Assembly: GCF_001613045.1 (NCBI RefSeq)
Contig: NZ_BDBP01000081.1
Location: 1 to 43,099, forward strand
Reading direction: 5' to 3'
DNA: 43,099 bases
Source of the DNA: Nocardia lijiangensis NBRC 108240
GTDB taxonomy: Bacteria; Actinomycetota; Actinomycetes; Mycobacteriales; Mycobacteriaceae
Below the pieces are notes generated by a model. It was not told where the DNA came from. It ran no database searches and saw only the letters and a list, made by a program, of their open reading frames with translations. Shown here piece after piece: positions 25,247-33,794 of the stretch (positions within the stretch are counted from its first letter, which is position 1; each line of letters begins with the position of its first letter). The position numbers and the translations under genes are program-made.

Positions 25247-25564
25247 TCAGGACGCGGGCTTGGCCGCGACGTCCAGGACGACCTCGAATTCGAGCAGCGA
25301 AGCGCCGGTGGAGACCGGCTTCTTGTCACCGCTGCCCGCATGCGCGGCGCGCGCGGGACCGTCCCGCCACGCGGCGAAGGATTCCTCGGAATCCCATTGG
25401 GTTACCACGAAGTAACGATTCTCGCCGGCGATCGGGCGAAGCAGCTGGAAGCCGAGGAAGCCGGGCGAGCCCTCCACGGCATGCGCGCGGTGCGCGAACC
25501 GCTTCTCCAGCTCCGGCCCTGCGCCTTCGGGGACCTCGATCGCGTTGATCTTCACGACAGCCAT
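25247..25564 (-). CDS. mhuD: Heme-degrading monooxygenase MhuD
   Basis: A 105-residue ABM-fold protein nearly superposable on M. tuberculosis MhuD. It starts MAVVKINAIEVPEGAGPELEKRFAHRAHAVEGSPGFLGFQLLRP. The heme-pocket residues Asn7, Trp66 and His75 are all present at the same numbers. It would open heme without releasing CO, giving mycobilin-type products, and free iron. The ATG at 25564 overlaps, on the opposite strand, an ATG that could start the neighbouring hydrolase. No clear iron box was seen. Confidence 0.95.
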   Translation of the reverse strand: MAVVKINAIEVPEGAGPELEKRFAHRAHAVEGSPGFLGFQLLRPIAGENRYFVVTQWDSEESFAAWRDGPARAAHAGSGDKKPVSTGASLLEFEVVLDVAAKPAS

Positions 25565-25634
25565 GACTCGACAATACGTCGCCCGTGCACGGGTGGTCGC
25601 GCGCCTGCGCGAGCTCGGGGGCACAATCGAGCCG

Positions 25635-26378
25635 ATGTGGTACGACGAAGGCGGAGCAGGCGTGCCGATCCTGCTGCTGCACGGTTTGATGGGCAGCGCG
25701 CGCACCTGGGGTGACCAGCTGGACTGGCTGCGCGCCCACGGGCACGTCTACACCTTCGACGCGGCGGGCCACGGCCGTCCCGCGCCGCAGGAACTGACCA
25801 CCGAGGCGTTCGTCGCCGATCTCGCCGAAGCCACCGCGCGGCTCACCGAGCCGATGGTGGTGGTCGGCCATTCGATGGGGGCGCTGCACGGCTGGGTCTT
25901 CGCCGCGCAGTATCCGGAGCGGGTGCGCGCGCTGGTGATCGAGGACATCGCCCCGGATTTCACGGGGCGCACCGCCGCCGACTGGGCCGCGATGATCGAG
26001 GCGTGGCCGCAGCCGTTCCCGGACGCCGATTCGGTGCTCCAGTATTTCGGGCCGGTCGCCGGTCGCTACTTCCTGAACTCCTTCGTGCACGGCCCGGACG
26101 GCTACCGGCTGCACGGCTCCGTCGCGACATTTCGCGACATCTCCGAAGAATGGGGCACCCGCCATTTCTGGGAACAGTGGCGGGCGGTACGCGTCCCGGT
26201 GCTGCTCATCGAGGGCGAGCACACCATCACCCCGGCCGGGCAGATGCGGGAGATGGCCGCGACCAATCCGAACGCGGAGTACGTGCTGATCCCGGACGCG
26301 GGGCATTTGGTGCACGACGATCAGCCGGCGCGCTACCGCGCCGAGGTCGAGCGCTTCCTGCGCCGGGTCCTCGGCTGA
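25635..26378 (+). CDS. Alpha/beta hydrolase
   Basis: About 247 residues with MWYDEGGAGVPILLLHGLMG (oxyanion loop), nucleophile Ser in VVGHSMGALHG, and His in DAGHLVHDDQP. The acid is probably in the LIEGEHTITPAGQ region. A homologue sits in the same place near mhuD and mutY in M. tuberculosis. The frame is open back to ATG 25563, but I prefer ATG 25635. It opens directly into the fold and leaves room for divergent promoters. Substrate unknown. Confidence 0.87.
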   Translation: MWYDEGGAGVPILLLHGLMGSARTWGDQLDWLRAHGHVYTFDAAGHGRPAPQELTTEAFVADLAEATARLTEPMVVVGHSMGALHGWVFAAQYPERVRALVIEDIAPDFTGRTAADWAAMIEAWPQPFPDADSVLQYFGPVAGRYFLNSFVHGPDGYRLHGSVATFRDISEEWGTRHFWEQWRAVRVPVLLIEGEHTITPAGQMREMAATNPNAEYVLIPDAGHLVHDDQPARYRAEVERFLRRVLG

Positions 26379-26421
26379 CGCGCACCTCCGCGACGGACTT
26401 CGCGCGAATGCCCGACTCGTG

Positions 26422-27357
26422 TCAGCGATCACCCTCGCCGGCGAGCGCGAACAGCCCGTCGGCCGTCTGCTCGATCAACCCGTCGATCAGCAGCGAGTCC
26501 AGCGCCCGGTCGCGCTGACCGGGATCGCGGGTCCAGGCCAGGTCGAGGCGCACCCGTTCGACCGGGCCGGTCGCGGCGCGCAGCACGTCGAGCAGGCGGC
26601 CGCGGGCCTGGCGGTCGGTGCCCTCGTACTTCTGGGTGCGGCGCACCACCTCCGACACCGGACGGCCCGCGGTCACCCACTCGCAAGCGGGCAGCGGACA
26701 GCGCGCGCAGTCGGGTGTGCGTGCGGTGCACACGGTCGCGCCGAGCTCCATCAGCGCCGCGGAAAACCTTGCCGCGCGGTCGATTTTCGCGGGCAGCAGG
26801 GCCTCGGTCTCGGCCAGGTCGCGGGCGGCGGGGTTACCGGCCTCGGCGCGGCCGTGCACGGCGCGCGCGACCACCCGGCGCACGTTGGTGTCCACCACCG
26901 GTACGCGCTGGCCGTAGGCGAAGCAGGCGACCGCCCGCGCGGTGTAGGCGCCGATGCCGGGCAGCCCGAGCAGCACGTCCACGTCGGCGGGGACCGCGTC
27001 GCCGTGTTCGGCGGCGAGCACCCGTGCGCACTCGTGCAGCCGCAGCGCGCGCCGCGGATAGCCGAGCTTGCCCCAGGCACGCAGCACCTCGGCCTGGGAG
27101 GACGCGGCCATCGCCGAGGGCACCGGCCAGCGCGCCACCCACTCCAGCCAGATCGGCTCGACCCGCACCACCGGCGTCTGCTGCAGCATGATCTCACTCA
27201 TCAGGATCTGCCACGCGGTGACGCCGGGACGTCGCCACGGCAGGTCGCGGGCGGTCTCGGCGTACCAGTCCAACAGCGCATCGGGGTCGATGCCGCGATT
27301 GCCGAATTGTTGCCGGTCCGGTGTGGCCCGACCTGTGCCGATACGCATTGCCCTCAC
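26422..27357 (-). CDS. mutY: A/G-specific adenine DNA glycosylase
   Basis: Removes adenine mispaired with 8-oxoguanine. The HhH-GPD core is clear: catalytic Glu in ILMSEIMLQQTPV, hairpin LLGLPGIGAYTARAVACFAYGQRVPVVDTNVRRVV with catalytic Asp, then the iron-sulfur cluster CTARTPDCARCPLPAC (C-x6-C-x2-C-x5-C). The C-terminal NUDIX-like domain of the E. coli enzyme is absent, as in mycobacteria. Start is GTG 27357, or ATG 27348 just inside. It is divergent from the carbonic anhydrase gene. Confidence 0.95.
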   Translation of the reverse strand: MRAMRIGTGRATPDRQQFGNRGIDPDALLDWYAETARDLPWRRPGVTAWQILMSEIMLQQTPVVRVEPIWLEWVARWPVPSAMAASSQAEVLRAWGKLGYPRRALRLHECARVLAAEHGDAVPADVDVLLGLPGIGAYTARAVACFAYGQRVPVVDTNVRRVVARAVHGRAEAGNPAARDLAETEALLPAKIDRAARFSAALMELGATVCTARTPDCARCPLPACEWVTAGRPVSEVVRRTQKYEGTDRQARGRLLDVLRAATGPVERVRLDLAWTRDPGQRDRALDSLLIDGLIEQTADGLFALAGEGDR

Positions 27358-27447
27358 CGTCTCCGCCGCTCGGCGGACAGTCGATATTTGCCGACCCGTA
27401 ACGAAACTGACTCGCTGGTAGCGAAAGCGTTGTGCACAATGGTCGGT

Positions 27448-28071
27448 ATGTCTGATTCAAACCCGATCAGCGCCTGGAAGTCCCTCCGCGAGGGCAACGA
27501 GCGTTTCGTCAACGGCACGCTGTTGCATCCTAGTCAAGGAGCCGCCGACCGGGCGAAGCTCGTCGGCGGTCAGCATCCCTCGGCGATCTTGTTCGGCTGC
27601 GGCGATTCGCGCGTGGCTGCGGAGTTGATCTTCGATCAGGGTCTCGGCGACATGTTCGTGGTGCGCACCGCGGGCCACGTGGTCGACAGCTCGGTGCTCG
27701 GCTCGATCGAGTACGGCGTGCACGTGCTGAACGTTCCGCTGATCGTGGTGCTCGGACACGACAGCTGCGGCGCGGTGAAGGCCACCATCGACGCGCTCGA
27801 CGGCGGCGAGGTCCCCGGCGGGTTCATCCGCAGCGTCGTGGAGAAGGTGACGCCCTCCGTCCTGATCGGCCGCCGCGAGGGTCTCTCGGAAGTGGACGAG
27901 ATCGAGGCAAGGCACGTCGTCGAGACGAGCAGGCTGCTGATGCAGCGGTCGATGATCATTTCCCAGCGGGTCGCGACCGGTGAGCTCGCCATCGCCAGCG
28001 TCACTTACAAACTGGCCGAAGGTAAGGTCCAGTTGCATCGTGTCGTCGGCAACATCGGCGAGGTCGTCTGA
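27448..28071 (+). CDS. Beta-carbonic anhydrase
   Basis: Interconverts CO2 and bicarbonate. At 207 residues, the zinc ligands and catalytic dyad are Cys51, Asp53 and Arg55 in LFGCGDSRVAAELIF, then His104 and Cys107 in VVLGHDSCGAV. The EGNERFVNG start and RTAGHVVDSSVLGSIEYGV segment fit the mycobacterial CanB type. ATG 27448 is chosen by match to that family; ATG 27439 is in frame. Confidence 0.95.
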   Translation: MSDSNPISAWKSLREGNERFVNGTLLHPSQGAADRAKLVGGQHPSAILFGCGDSRVAAELIFDQGLGDMFVVRTAGHVVDSSVLGSIEYGVHVLNVPLIVVLGHDSCGAVKATIDALDGGEVPGGFIRSVVEKVTPSVLIGRREGLSEVDEIEARHVVETSRLLMQRSMIISQRVATGELAIASVTYKLAEGKVQLHRVVGNIGEVV

Positions 28072-28098
28072 ACCGGTTTCGCGCGAGGTTTTCCCAGC

Positions 28099-28123
28099 GT
28101 GCCGGGTGCGATACACCCGGCAC
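28099..28123 (+). terminator. Hairpin after the carbonic anhydrase gene
   Basis: GTGCCGGGTG, 5-nt loop, CACCCGGCAC: a perfect 10-bp stem 27 nt after the stop. A second stem GTGTCG/CGACAC follows at 28128-28146. There is no T-run, which is common for terminators in high-GC actinobacteria. Confidence 0.6.
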
Positions 28124-28194
28124 CCCGGTGTCGTCCCTTCCGACACGCCGAGGTCCTGAGACACCGCGCCCGGTGCTGCCCGTAAGTTTGAATC

Positions 28195-28860
28195 GTGCTG
28201 GAACCGACTGGACCGCTGCCTCCGGAGATCTACTGGCGTCGTCGCGTTTTCGCCATCGGTATCCTGGTCGTGGCGCTCGCGCTGGTGATCTGGCTCGTGG
28301 TGATGGCCGTCCGCGGTGGCGACTCGCCCGGTGAGGCCAAGGCGGCCGCGTCGAGTTCGACCTCGTCGGTGAAGAAGCCGGCCGATCCGGCCAAGTCCTC
28401 CACGAGCGCGGACGCGCTGAAATCTTCGGCTGGTCCGGCGCCGAGCGCGGGTGCGACTCCGGCGGCGGGGCAGTGCCCCGATCAGTCGCTCGCGGTGAAG
28501 GTGACCGTCGAGCAGCCCACCTACAAGGCGGGCGAGCAGCCGGTGTTCGGCATCGTGATCACCAACATCTCCTCGGTGACCTGTTCCCGCGACGTCGGAT
28601 CCGGGCTGCAGCAGATCTCGGTCTACACCCTCGACGGCAGCCGCAGGCTGTGGTCGAGCACCGACTGCTACCCGGACGGTCAGGCCGACGTGCGCAACAT
28701 GAATCGCGGTGAACAGGCCGCGTTCCAGGTCACCTGGTCCGGCTCCACCTCGCAGCCGAATTGCGCGGGCGAGCGCGTCCCGGTTCCGCCGGGGGCGTAT
28801 TCGGTTGTCGCGCAACTGGGTTCGGTGCGCAGCGCGGCCGAGCCGTTCAACATCGCCTGA
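28195..28860 (+). CDS. Single-pass membrane-anchored extracytoplasmic protein
   Basis: 221 residues. Short cytosolic N-terminus, helix at about 19-40, Ser/Ala/Pro/Lys-rich linker (41-92), then a folded domain (93-221). The domain has four Cys (GQCPDQ, VTCSRD, TDCYPDG, PNCAGE) that could form two disulfides, and a beta-rich pattern (VKVTVEQPTYKAGEQPVFGIVITNIS). A homologue lies at the same place in M. tuberculosis (Rv3587c region). Function unknown. TAAGTT at 28183-28188 is 6 nt before GTG 28195, so the mRNA may be leaderless. Confidence 0.85.
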   Translation: MLEPTGPLPPEIYWRRRVFAIGILVVALALVIWLVVMAVRGGDSPGEAKAAASSSTSSVKKPADPAKSSTSADALKSSAGPAPSAGATPAAGQCPDQSLAVKVTVEQPTYKAGEQPVFGIVITNISSVTCSRDVGSGLQQISVYTLDGSRRLWSSTDCYPDGQADVRNMNRGEQAAFQVTWSGSTSQPNCAGERVPVPPGAYSVVAQLGSVRSAAEPFNIA

Positions 28861-28866
28861 GCGGCT

Positions 28867-30018
28867 TCACCGGTCCCTGGCAAACGAATCGTCCATGTCC
28901 GCTTCGGCGAGACGGGTCAGCCCCTCGCGGATCTGGCGTGCCCTCGGCACCCCGATCCCGTCGATGGACTCCAGATCGCTCGCGGTCGCCACGAGCAGCC
29001 CTTGTAGCGAGCCGAACGAGTCGACCAGCGATTCGATGTGGGTGAAGCGCAGCCGGGGAATTCGGGTGAGCACCCGGTACCCGCGCGGACGCATCGGCAG
29101 GTCCAGCGCTTCGATGGTGCTCGGATAGCCAAGCGGCGCGGCCAGATTGGTGAGGTCGAGCAGTTCGGCGTCGGTGAGCAGGTCCAGGCCCGCCAGCGCG
29201 CGGTCCACCCCGGCCGAAGCGACCGGCTCGTCCGCCAGGTAATCGCGGATGAGCAGCTCGCGCAGCCAGGCGTTGTCGCCGACCAGATCCTCCAGTTGCA
29301 GCGCGAGCTGGCGACCGTCGGCGCCGAGTTCCAGCACGTTCTGTTCGATCTCCTCGGCGAGGCGGCGCACCATTTCCAAGCGCTGGGCCGCCGTCAACGC
29401 GTCGCGCAGGGTGACGACGTCCTCGATCTCGCTCTCGGAGAGCTGCTCGCACACCTGATCCAACCGGGCCTTGTAGCGCTCCAGCGTGCCGAGCGCCTGA
29501 TTCGCCCTGGCCAGGATCGTGGCCGAGGGCTCGACCAGGTGACGGATGTCGTCGACGTACAACGTCATGGTGCGCATCGACTTGCTCACCGCCACCACCG
29601 GGTGACCGGTCTGGGCGGCGGTCCGCTCCGCGGCTCGGTGCCGGGTGCCGGATTCCGCGCTCGGCAGATTCGGATCGGGCACCAGGTGCACGTTGGCGCG
29701 CAGGATGCGGGAGCCGTCGGTGGAGAGCACCACCGCGCCGTCCATCTTCGACAGCTCGCGCAACCGGGTCGGCGCGAATTCGACGTCCAGCTCGAATCCG
29801 CCGTCGCAGAGGCGCTCGACGCCTTCGTCGTAGCCGAGCACGATCAGGCCGCCGGTGCGGCCGCGCTGGATGCGTTCCAGTCCGTCCCGCAGCGGAGTTC
29901 CTGGAGCCAGCCGCGTGACGACCTCGGGGAGCCGGTTCGCGGGAGCCGCGATCGGAGTACGGGGCGCGGAGGGGGCCGGTCTGCCGAGCAGATACGCCGC
30001 CCACCGCCCTGGAATCAC
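28867..30018 (-). CDS. disA: Diadenylate cyclase DisA
   Basis: Makes c-di-AMP from two ATP and scans DNA structure. The DAC domain has the DGA (93-95, KMDGAVVLST) and RHR (126-128, SGTRHRAAER) motifs. A helical spine follows, then a C-terminal HhH DNA-binding domain (LRFTHIESLVDSFGSLQGLLVATASDLESIDGIGVPRARQIREGL). The GTG start overlaps the radA stop as GTGA, so it is co-translated with radA. The first 25 residues go beyond the usual actinobacterial start, with no better start downstream. Confidence 0.96.
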   Translation of the reverse strand: MIPGRWAAYLLGRPAPSAPRTPIAAPANRLPEVVTRLAPGTPLRDGLERIQRGRTGGLIVLGYDEGVERLCDGGFELDVEFAPTRLRELSKMDGAVVLSTDGSRILRANVHLVPDPNLPSAESGTRHRAAERTAAQTGHPVVAVSKSMRTMTLYVDDIRHLVEPSATILARANQALGTLERYKARLDQVCEQLSESEIEDVVTLRDALTAAQRLEMVRRLAEEIEQNVLELGADGRQLALQLEDLVGDNAWLRELLIRDYLADEPVASAGVDRALAGLDLLTDAELLDLTNLAAPLGYPSTIEALDLPMRPRGYRVLTRIPRLRFTHIESLVDSFGSLQGLLVATASDLESIDGIGVPRARQIREGLTRLAEADMDDSFARDR

Positions 30019-31415
30019 TCGGCCGCCTCGGCCCGCGCCGTCCGCCGCGCACGTAGGCCGCTGATCCGCAGCGCCGAGCCGACGTCGGTCACCTCGTGAA
30101 TCTTCATGCCCCCACCCTTCACTCGATCCAGCCCCGGCGGCACCAGCGCGGTGGTGAAGCCGAGCCGCTGCGCCTCGGCCAGCCTACGTGCCAGGCCGGT
30201 CACCTTGCGTACCTCGCCTGCCAGGCCGACCTCGCCGAGTATCACCCAGCCCGGCGGCAGCGCCGTGTCGGATTCGGCGCTGGCGATGGCCAGCGCGATG
30301 GCCAGATCGGCGGCGGGCTCGACGAGCCGCATGCCGCCGACGGTCGCCGCGTAGACGTCGTGCTTGCCGAGGAAGACCCGGCCCCTGCTTTGCAGCACCG
30401 CGAGCACCATGGCGACCCGGTTGTAGTCCAGCCCGCTGACGGCGCGGCGCGGCGCGGGAATCTCGGTCTTCACCGTCAGACCCTGCACCTCGCCGACCAG
30501 CGGCCGCTTGCCGTCCATCGCGACGGTGACCGCGGTGCCCGGCACCGAATCGGTGCGATGGTGCAGGAACAGCCCGGACGGGTCGTCGACGCCCGCGATG
30601 CCGTCCTCGTGCAACTCGAAACAGCCCACCTCGTCGGCGCTGCCGAAGCGGTTCTTGATGCCGCGCACCATGCGCAGCGTGGAGTTCTTGTCGCCCTCGA
30701 ACTGCAGCACCACGTCCACCAGGTGTTCGAGGGTGCGCGGGCCCGCCACATTGCCGTCCTTGGTGACATGGCCGACCAGCAGCACGGCGATCCCGGTCGC
30801 CTTGGCCAGCGAGGTGAGCGCCGCCGTCACCGCGCGCACCTGGGTGACGCCCCCGATCACGCCGTCCACATCCGGCGCGAGCATGGTCTGCACCGAGTCG
30901 ACCACGAGCAGCGTCGGCCGTACCTGCTCGACGTGTCCGAGCACGATCGACAGATCCGACTCCGCGGCGAGGTAGACCCGCTCGTGCACCGCGCCGGTGC
31001 GGTCCGCGCGCAGCCGTACCTGCCCCGCGGACTCCTCGGCGGTCACATAGAGCGCCTTCTCGTCGCGCTGCTTCGCCCATCGGTGCGCGACCTCGAGCAG
31101 CAGCGTCGACTTGCCGACGCCGGGCTCGCCGGACAGCAGCACCACAGAGCCCGCGACCACGCCGTCGCCGAGCACCCGGTCCAGCTCGCCGACACCGGTC
31201 GGCCTGGCCTTGGTGACCTTCGAATCGATCGTGGAGATCGGAGCCGCCGCGGTGCTCGGCAGCATCGCGCGCCTACCGGGCGCCGCGGCCGACGCGGGCG
31301 AAACGGCCGCCTCGTCCACCGTGCCCCACGCTCCGCAGTCCGGGCACTTGCCCACCCACTTCGCCACCTCGTGCGAGCAGGCGGAGCACCGGAAGATCGG
31401 CTTAATCTTTGCCAC
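30015..31415 (-). CDS. radA: DNA repair protein RadA
   Basis: A branch-migration ATPase of 466 residues. An N-terminal C4 zinc finger (FRCSACSHEVAKWVGKCPDCGAW), Walker A GEPGVGKST, Walker B LLVVDSV, the RadA-specific KNRFG, and a C-terminal Lon-like domain (PPGWVILGEVGLAGEVRKV) are in the expected order. GTG 31415 starts MAKIKPIFRC, with AAGGTG upstream. It is operonic with disA. The lpqE terminator separates it from the gene upstream. Confidence 0.97.
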   Translation of the reverse strand: MAKIKPIFRCSACSHEVAKWVGKCPDCGAWGTVDEAAVSPASAAAPGRRAMLPSTAAAPISTIDSKVTKARPTGVGELDRVLGDGVVAGSVVLLSGEPGVGKSTLLLEVAHRWAKQRDEKALYVTAEESAGQVRLRADRTGAVHERVYLAAESDLSIVLGHVEQVRPTLLVVDSVQTMLAPDVDGVIGGVTQVRAVTAALTSLAKATGIAVLLVGHVTKDGNVAGPRTLEHLVDVVLQFEGDKNSTLRMVRGIKNRFGSADEVGCFELHEDGIAGVDDPSGLFLHHRTDSVPGTAVTVAMDGKRPLVGEVQGLTVKTEIPAPRRAVSGLDYNRVAMVLAVLQSRGRVFLGKHDVYAATVGGMRLVEPAADLAIALAIASAESDTALPPGWVILGEVGLAGEVRKVTGLARRLAEAQRLGFTTALVPPGLDRVKGGGMKIHEVTDVGSALRISGLRARRTARAEAAE

Positions 31416-31474
31416 AGGCGCACCTTACGTACCGGGCCCGACAGAACCCGCCGGACGTGGCGGGGTAAGGAAAA

Positions 31475-31499
31475 GGCTGCCGCACCGGGTGCGACAGCC
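31475..31499 (-). terminator. Terminator of the lpqE-type gene
   Basis: On the minus strand GGCTG-TC-GCAC, a CCG loop, GTGC-GG-CAGCC and then TTTTCC: a stem with one 2x2 internal loop and a T-run. It lies 30 bp after the lipoprotein stop and before radA. Confidence 0.8.
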
Positions 31500-31529
31500 T
31501 TCGTTCTCGGTCCGCGACGGGCGGACGGC

Positions 31530-32231
31530 TCAGTGGCCGCCGCCGTGGCCGCCGCCTGCGGCCGGGCCCGACTTGTCGGACTCGTGGCGCTCGGCCTCGG
31601 TGCCCGCGTCCACCGGCACCTGGACCTGGACGGTGCCGTTCTCCTTGAAGTTGAACGAGACGGTGTAGGTCAGGCCGGGGGTGATGTCCTTGGTCAGACC
31701 GGTGATCTCGATGGTGGCGGGCTTGGCCGCCGGATCGGCGGTCTTCTGCTCGGTCGACTGCGTGCCGTGGGAGTCCGAGCCGTGGCTGTCGTTGCCGTGC
31801 GAGTCGGTCGAGGTCTTGGCGCTCGGCTCGGCGGCCGCCGCGACGACGGTCTGCTGCGGCGCCAGCTTCACCGCGGACGCGCCCGACGGCGGGGTGATCT
31901 TCACCTGGCCGAGGTCGGTGGTGACGCTGGTGAGCTCGTCGGCGACGGTCTCGCTGTTGTTCACGATGGACAGCGCGATCAGCGCCTTGCCGCCCTTGAC
32001 GTTGGTGTAGCCCTCGCCCGGGTAGACGATGTGCACGTTGCGCAGCGAGATGTCCTCGACGTCGGCGTTGTTGCCGTTGATGGCAGGCGCCTGGTTCGCG
32101 GTCTGGGAGACCTGACCCGCGCTGCAGCCGGACAGCGCGAGCGCGGCGCCCGCGGCGAGTGCGGCAACAGTCACCACGAGACGGGGCTTCCGCGCCACCG
32201 ACGAGGCGGTCACAGCTTTCAGGGCAGTCAC
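31530..32231 (-). CDS. lpqE: LpqE-like lipoprotein with His-rich inserts
   Basis: A 233-residue secreted lipoprotein. The signal peptide ends in lipobox LSGC with Cys36. The mature N-terminus SAGQVSQTANQAPAINGN matches mycobacterial LpqE closely. The beta-rich domain (60-220) resembles copper-chaperone-like folds (DUF461/PCuAC-like; weak inference). Three DSHG repeats (His145, 150, 155) and a GGGHGGGH tail are additions I do not recall from M. tuberculosis LpqE. GGAGGACAA precedes GTG 32231. It sits between radA and carD as in mycobacteria. Confidence 0.85.
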   Translation of the reverse strand: MTALKAVTASSVARKPRLVVTVAALAAGAALALSGCSAGQVSQTANQAPAINGNNADVEDISLRNVHIVYPGEGYTNVKGGKALIALSIVNNSETVADELTSVTTDLGQVKITPPSGASAVKLAPQQTVVAAAAEPSAKTSTDSHGNDSHGSDSHGTQSTEQKTADPAAKPATIEITGLTKDITPGLTYTVSFNFKENGTVQVQVPVDAGTEAERHESDKSGPAAGGGHGGGH

Positions 32232-32597
32232 GGGTTGTCCTCCATGTCGACCGGGATCACTCCGCTACGGAGAGTAGTAACTAGGCAGCGTAGTAGTCGA
32301 CCCAGGGGACTTGTCGATGGGGCCGGATCTCGGGTTCGCGACACCGCCGACGGTCGGCATCCGTTGCATAACGGTTCGGTGGCCCGGGGGTGCGGTTGCG
32401 GGCCGAGTGCCGGGGCGCTCGGCGGGACACGGCCGAGATAGCGCCGACGGATAACTCGTTCTGGCACAACGTAATGCACACCGCCCGGGTTCTGTCAACC
32501 CCCTCGGTCTGCTCGTTGTGGCCCTGACCTGCACAGTTGATCGCGCCGTTACCGAGTCGCATGTTAAACTGTGAACATCGAAAGGGGCACGGGACAC
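32232..32597. promoter_or_regulatory. Divergent lpqE / carD control region
   Basis: 366 bp without a gene. For carD, TAAACT (32565-32570) or the overlapping TGTTAA is a plausible -10. A CACAGTT/AACTGTG inverted repeat (32532-32538, 32567-32573) flanks the promoter. For the lipoprotein, minus-strand TAGTTACTACT near 32272-32282 is -10-like, and CTCCG/CGGAG forms a small repeat near 32261-32273. The middle is featureless to my eye. Confidence 0.45.
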
Positions 32598-33086
32598 ATG
32601 ATTTTTAAGGTCGGAGACACCGTCGTTTACCCCCACCACGGAGCGGCGCTGATCGAAGCAATCGAGACTCGCACCATCAAGGGTGAGCAAAAAGAGTATC
32701 TGGTCCTGAAGGTCGCCCAAGGCGATCTGACTGTTCGCGTACCCGCGGAAAACGCCGAATATGTCGGCGTGCGCGATGTCGTGGGCCAGGAAGGTCTCGA
32801 CCGGGTCTTTCAGGTGCTGCGCGCGCCGCACACCGAGGAGCCGACCAACTGGTCCCGTCGCTACAAGGCCAACCTGGAGAAGCTCGCCTCCGGCGATGTG
32901 AACAAGGTGGCCGAGGTCGTTCGCGACCTGTGGCGTCGGGAACAGGATCGTGGGCTGTCCGCCGGTGAGAAGCGGATGCTGGCCAAGGCCCGCCAGATCC
33001 TGGTCGGTGAACTCGCGCTGGCCGAGGGAACCGATGACGGCAAGGCCGAGACGCTGCTCGATGAGGTTCTTGCAGCGGCTTCCTGA
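32598..33086 (+). CDS. carD: CarD, RNA polymerase-binding transcription factor
   Basis: Stabilises open complexes at rRNA and many housekeeping promoters. At 162 residues it begins MIFKVGDTVVYPHHGAALIEAIETR, the RNAP-interacting Tudor-like domain. A helical DNA-binding domain follows, containing the conserved Trp in DLWRREQDRGLSAGEKRMLAKAR. ATG 32598 is the family start; the in-frame 32571 start is rejected. It heads carD-ispD-ispF, with 2 bp between carD and ispD. Confidence 0.97.
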   Translation: MIFKVGDTVVYPHHGAALIEAIETRTIKGEQKEYLVLKVAQGDLTVRVPAENAEYVGVRDVVGQEGLDRVFQVLRAPHTEEPTNWSRRYKANLEKLASGDVNKVAEVVRDLWRREQDRGLSAGEKRMLAKARQILVGELALAEGTDDGKAETLLDEVLAAAS

Positions 33087-33088
33087 CC

Positions 33089-33781
33089 GTGAACAACTCT
33101 GACAGCGACAGTCCTGTCGTTGCCTTGGTTCCTGCCGCCGGCCGCGGCGTCCGTTTGGGTGAGAACATGCCCAAGGCGTTCGTCACGGTCGGCGGTACAC
33201 CCATGGTCCGGCTGGCCGTGGACGGCCTGCTGGCCTCCGGGGCGGTCGACCGCATCATCGTGATGGTCCCCGCCGAACTGGTCGAGAGCGCAGTCGCCCT
33301 GCTGCCGCCCTCCGACGCGGTGCGGGTGGTCGTCGGCGGCGCCGAGCGCACCGATTCGGTGCGCGCGGGGATCGCCGCCGCGCCGGACGCGGGCTATTTC
33401 CTGGTGCACGACGCCGCCCGCGCGCTCACTCCGCCGGAGTTGATCGCACGGGTCGCCGCCGAGTTGCGGGCGGGTCATCGAGCGGTGGTGCCCGCCCTTC
33501 CGGTCGTCGACACCGTCAAGTCCGTCGACTCGGATGGCGTGGTGACGGGCACCCCCGATCGCGCCGCGCTGCGGGCGATCCAGACCCCGCAGGGTTTCGC
33601 CGCCGATCTCCTCGAAGCCGCCTACGAGACCGACGTGCTCGCCACCGACGACGCGGGACTGGTCGAGCGTTTCGGCGCCGAGGTGCGCACCGTTCCCGGC
33701 GATCCGATGGCCTTCAAGATCACCACCCCGCTGGATCTCATGCTCGCCAATACGGTGTGCAACGCGGCGCGGAGCGTGTGA
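33089..33781 (+). CDS. ispD: 2-C-methyl-D-erythritol 4-phosphate cytidylyltransferase
   Basis: Third step of the MEP isoprenoid pathway, loading MEP onto CTP. The nucleotide loop is VPAAGRGVRLGENMPKAF. VVVGGAERTDSVRAGI, FLVHDAARALTPPELI and IQTPQGF are all typical. 230 residues from GTG 33089, 2 bp after carD, so the genes are coupled. It works in sequence with IspF next door; the intermediate IspE is not in the window. Confidence 0.96.
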   Translation: MNNSDSDSPVVALVPAAGRGVRLGENMPKAFVTVGGTPMVRLAVDGLLASGAVDRIIVMVPAELVESAVALLPPSDAVRVVVGGAERTDSVRAGIAAAPDAGYFLVHDAARALTPPELIARVAAELRAGHRAVVPALPVVDTVKSVDSDGVVTGTPDRAALRAIQTPQGFAADLLEAAYETDVLATDDAGLVERFGAEVRTVPGDPMAFKITTPLDLMLANTVCNAARSV

Positions 33782-33794
33782 GACCGTCGTGACC

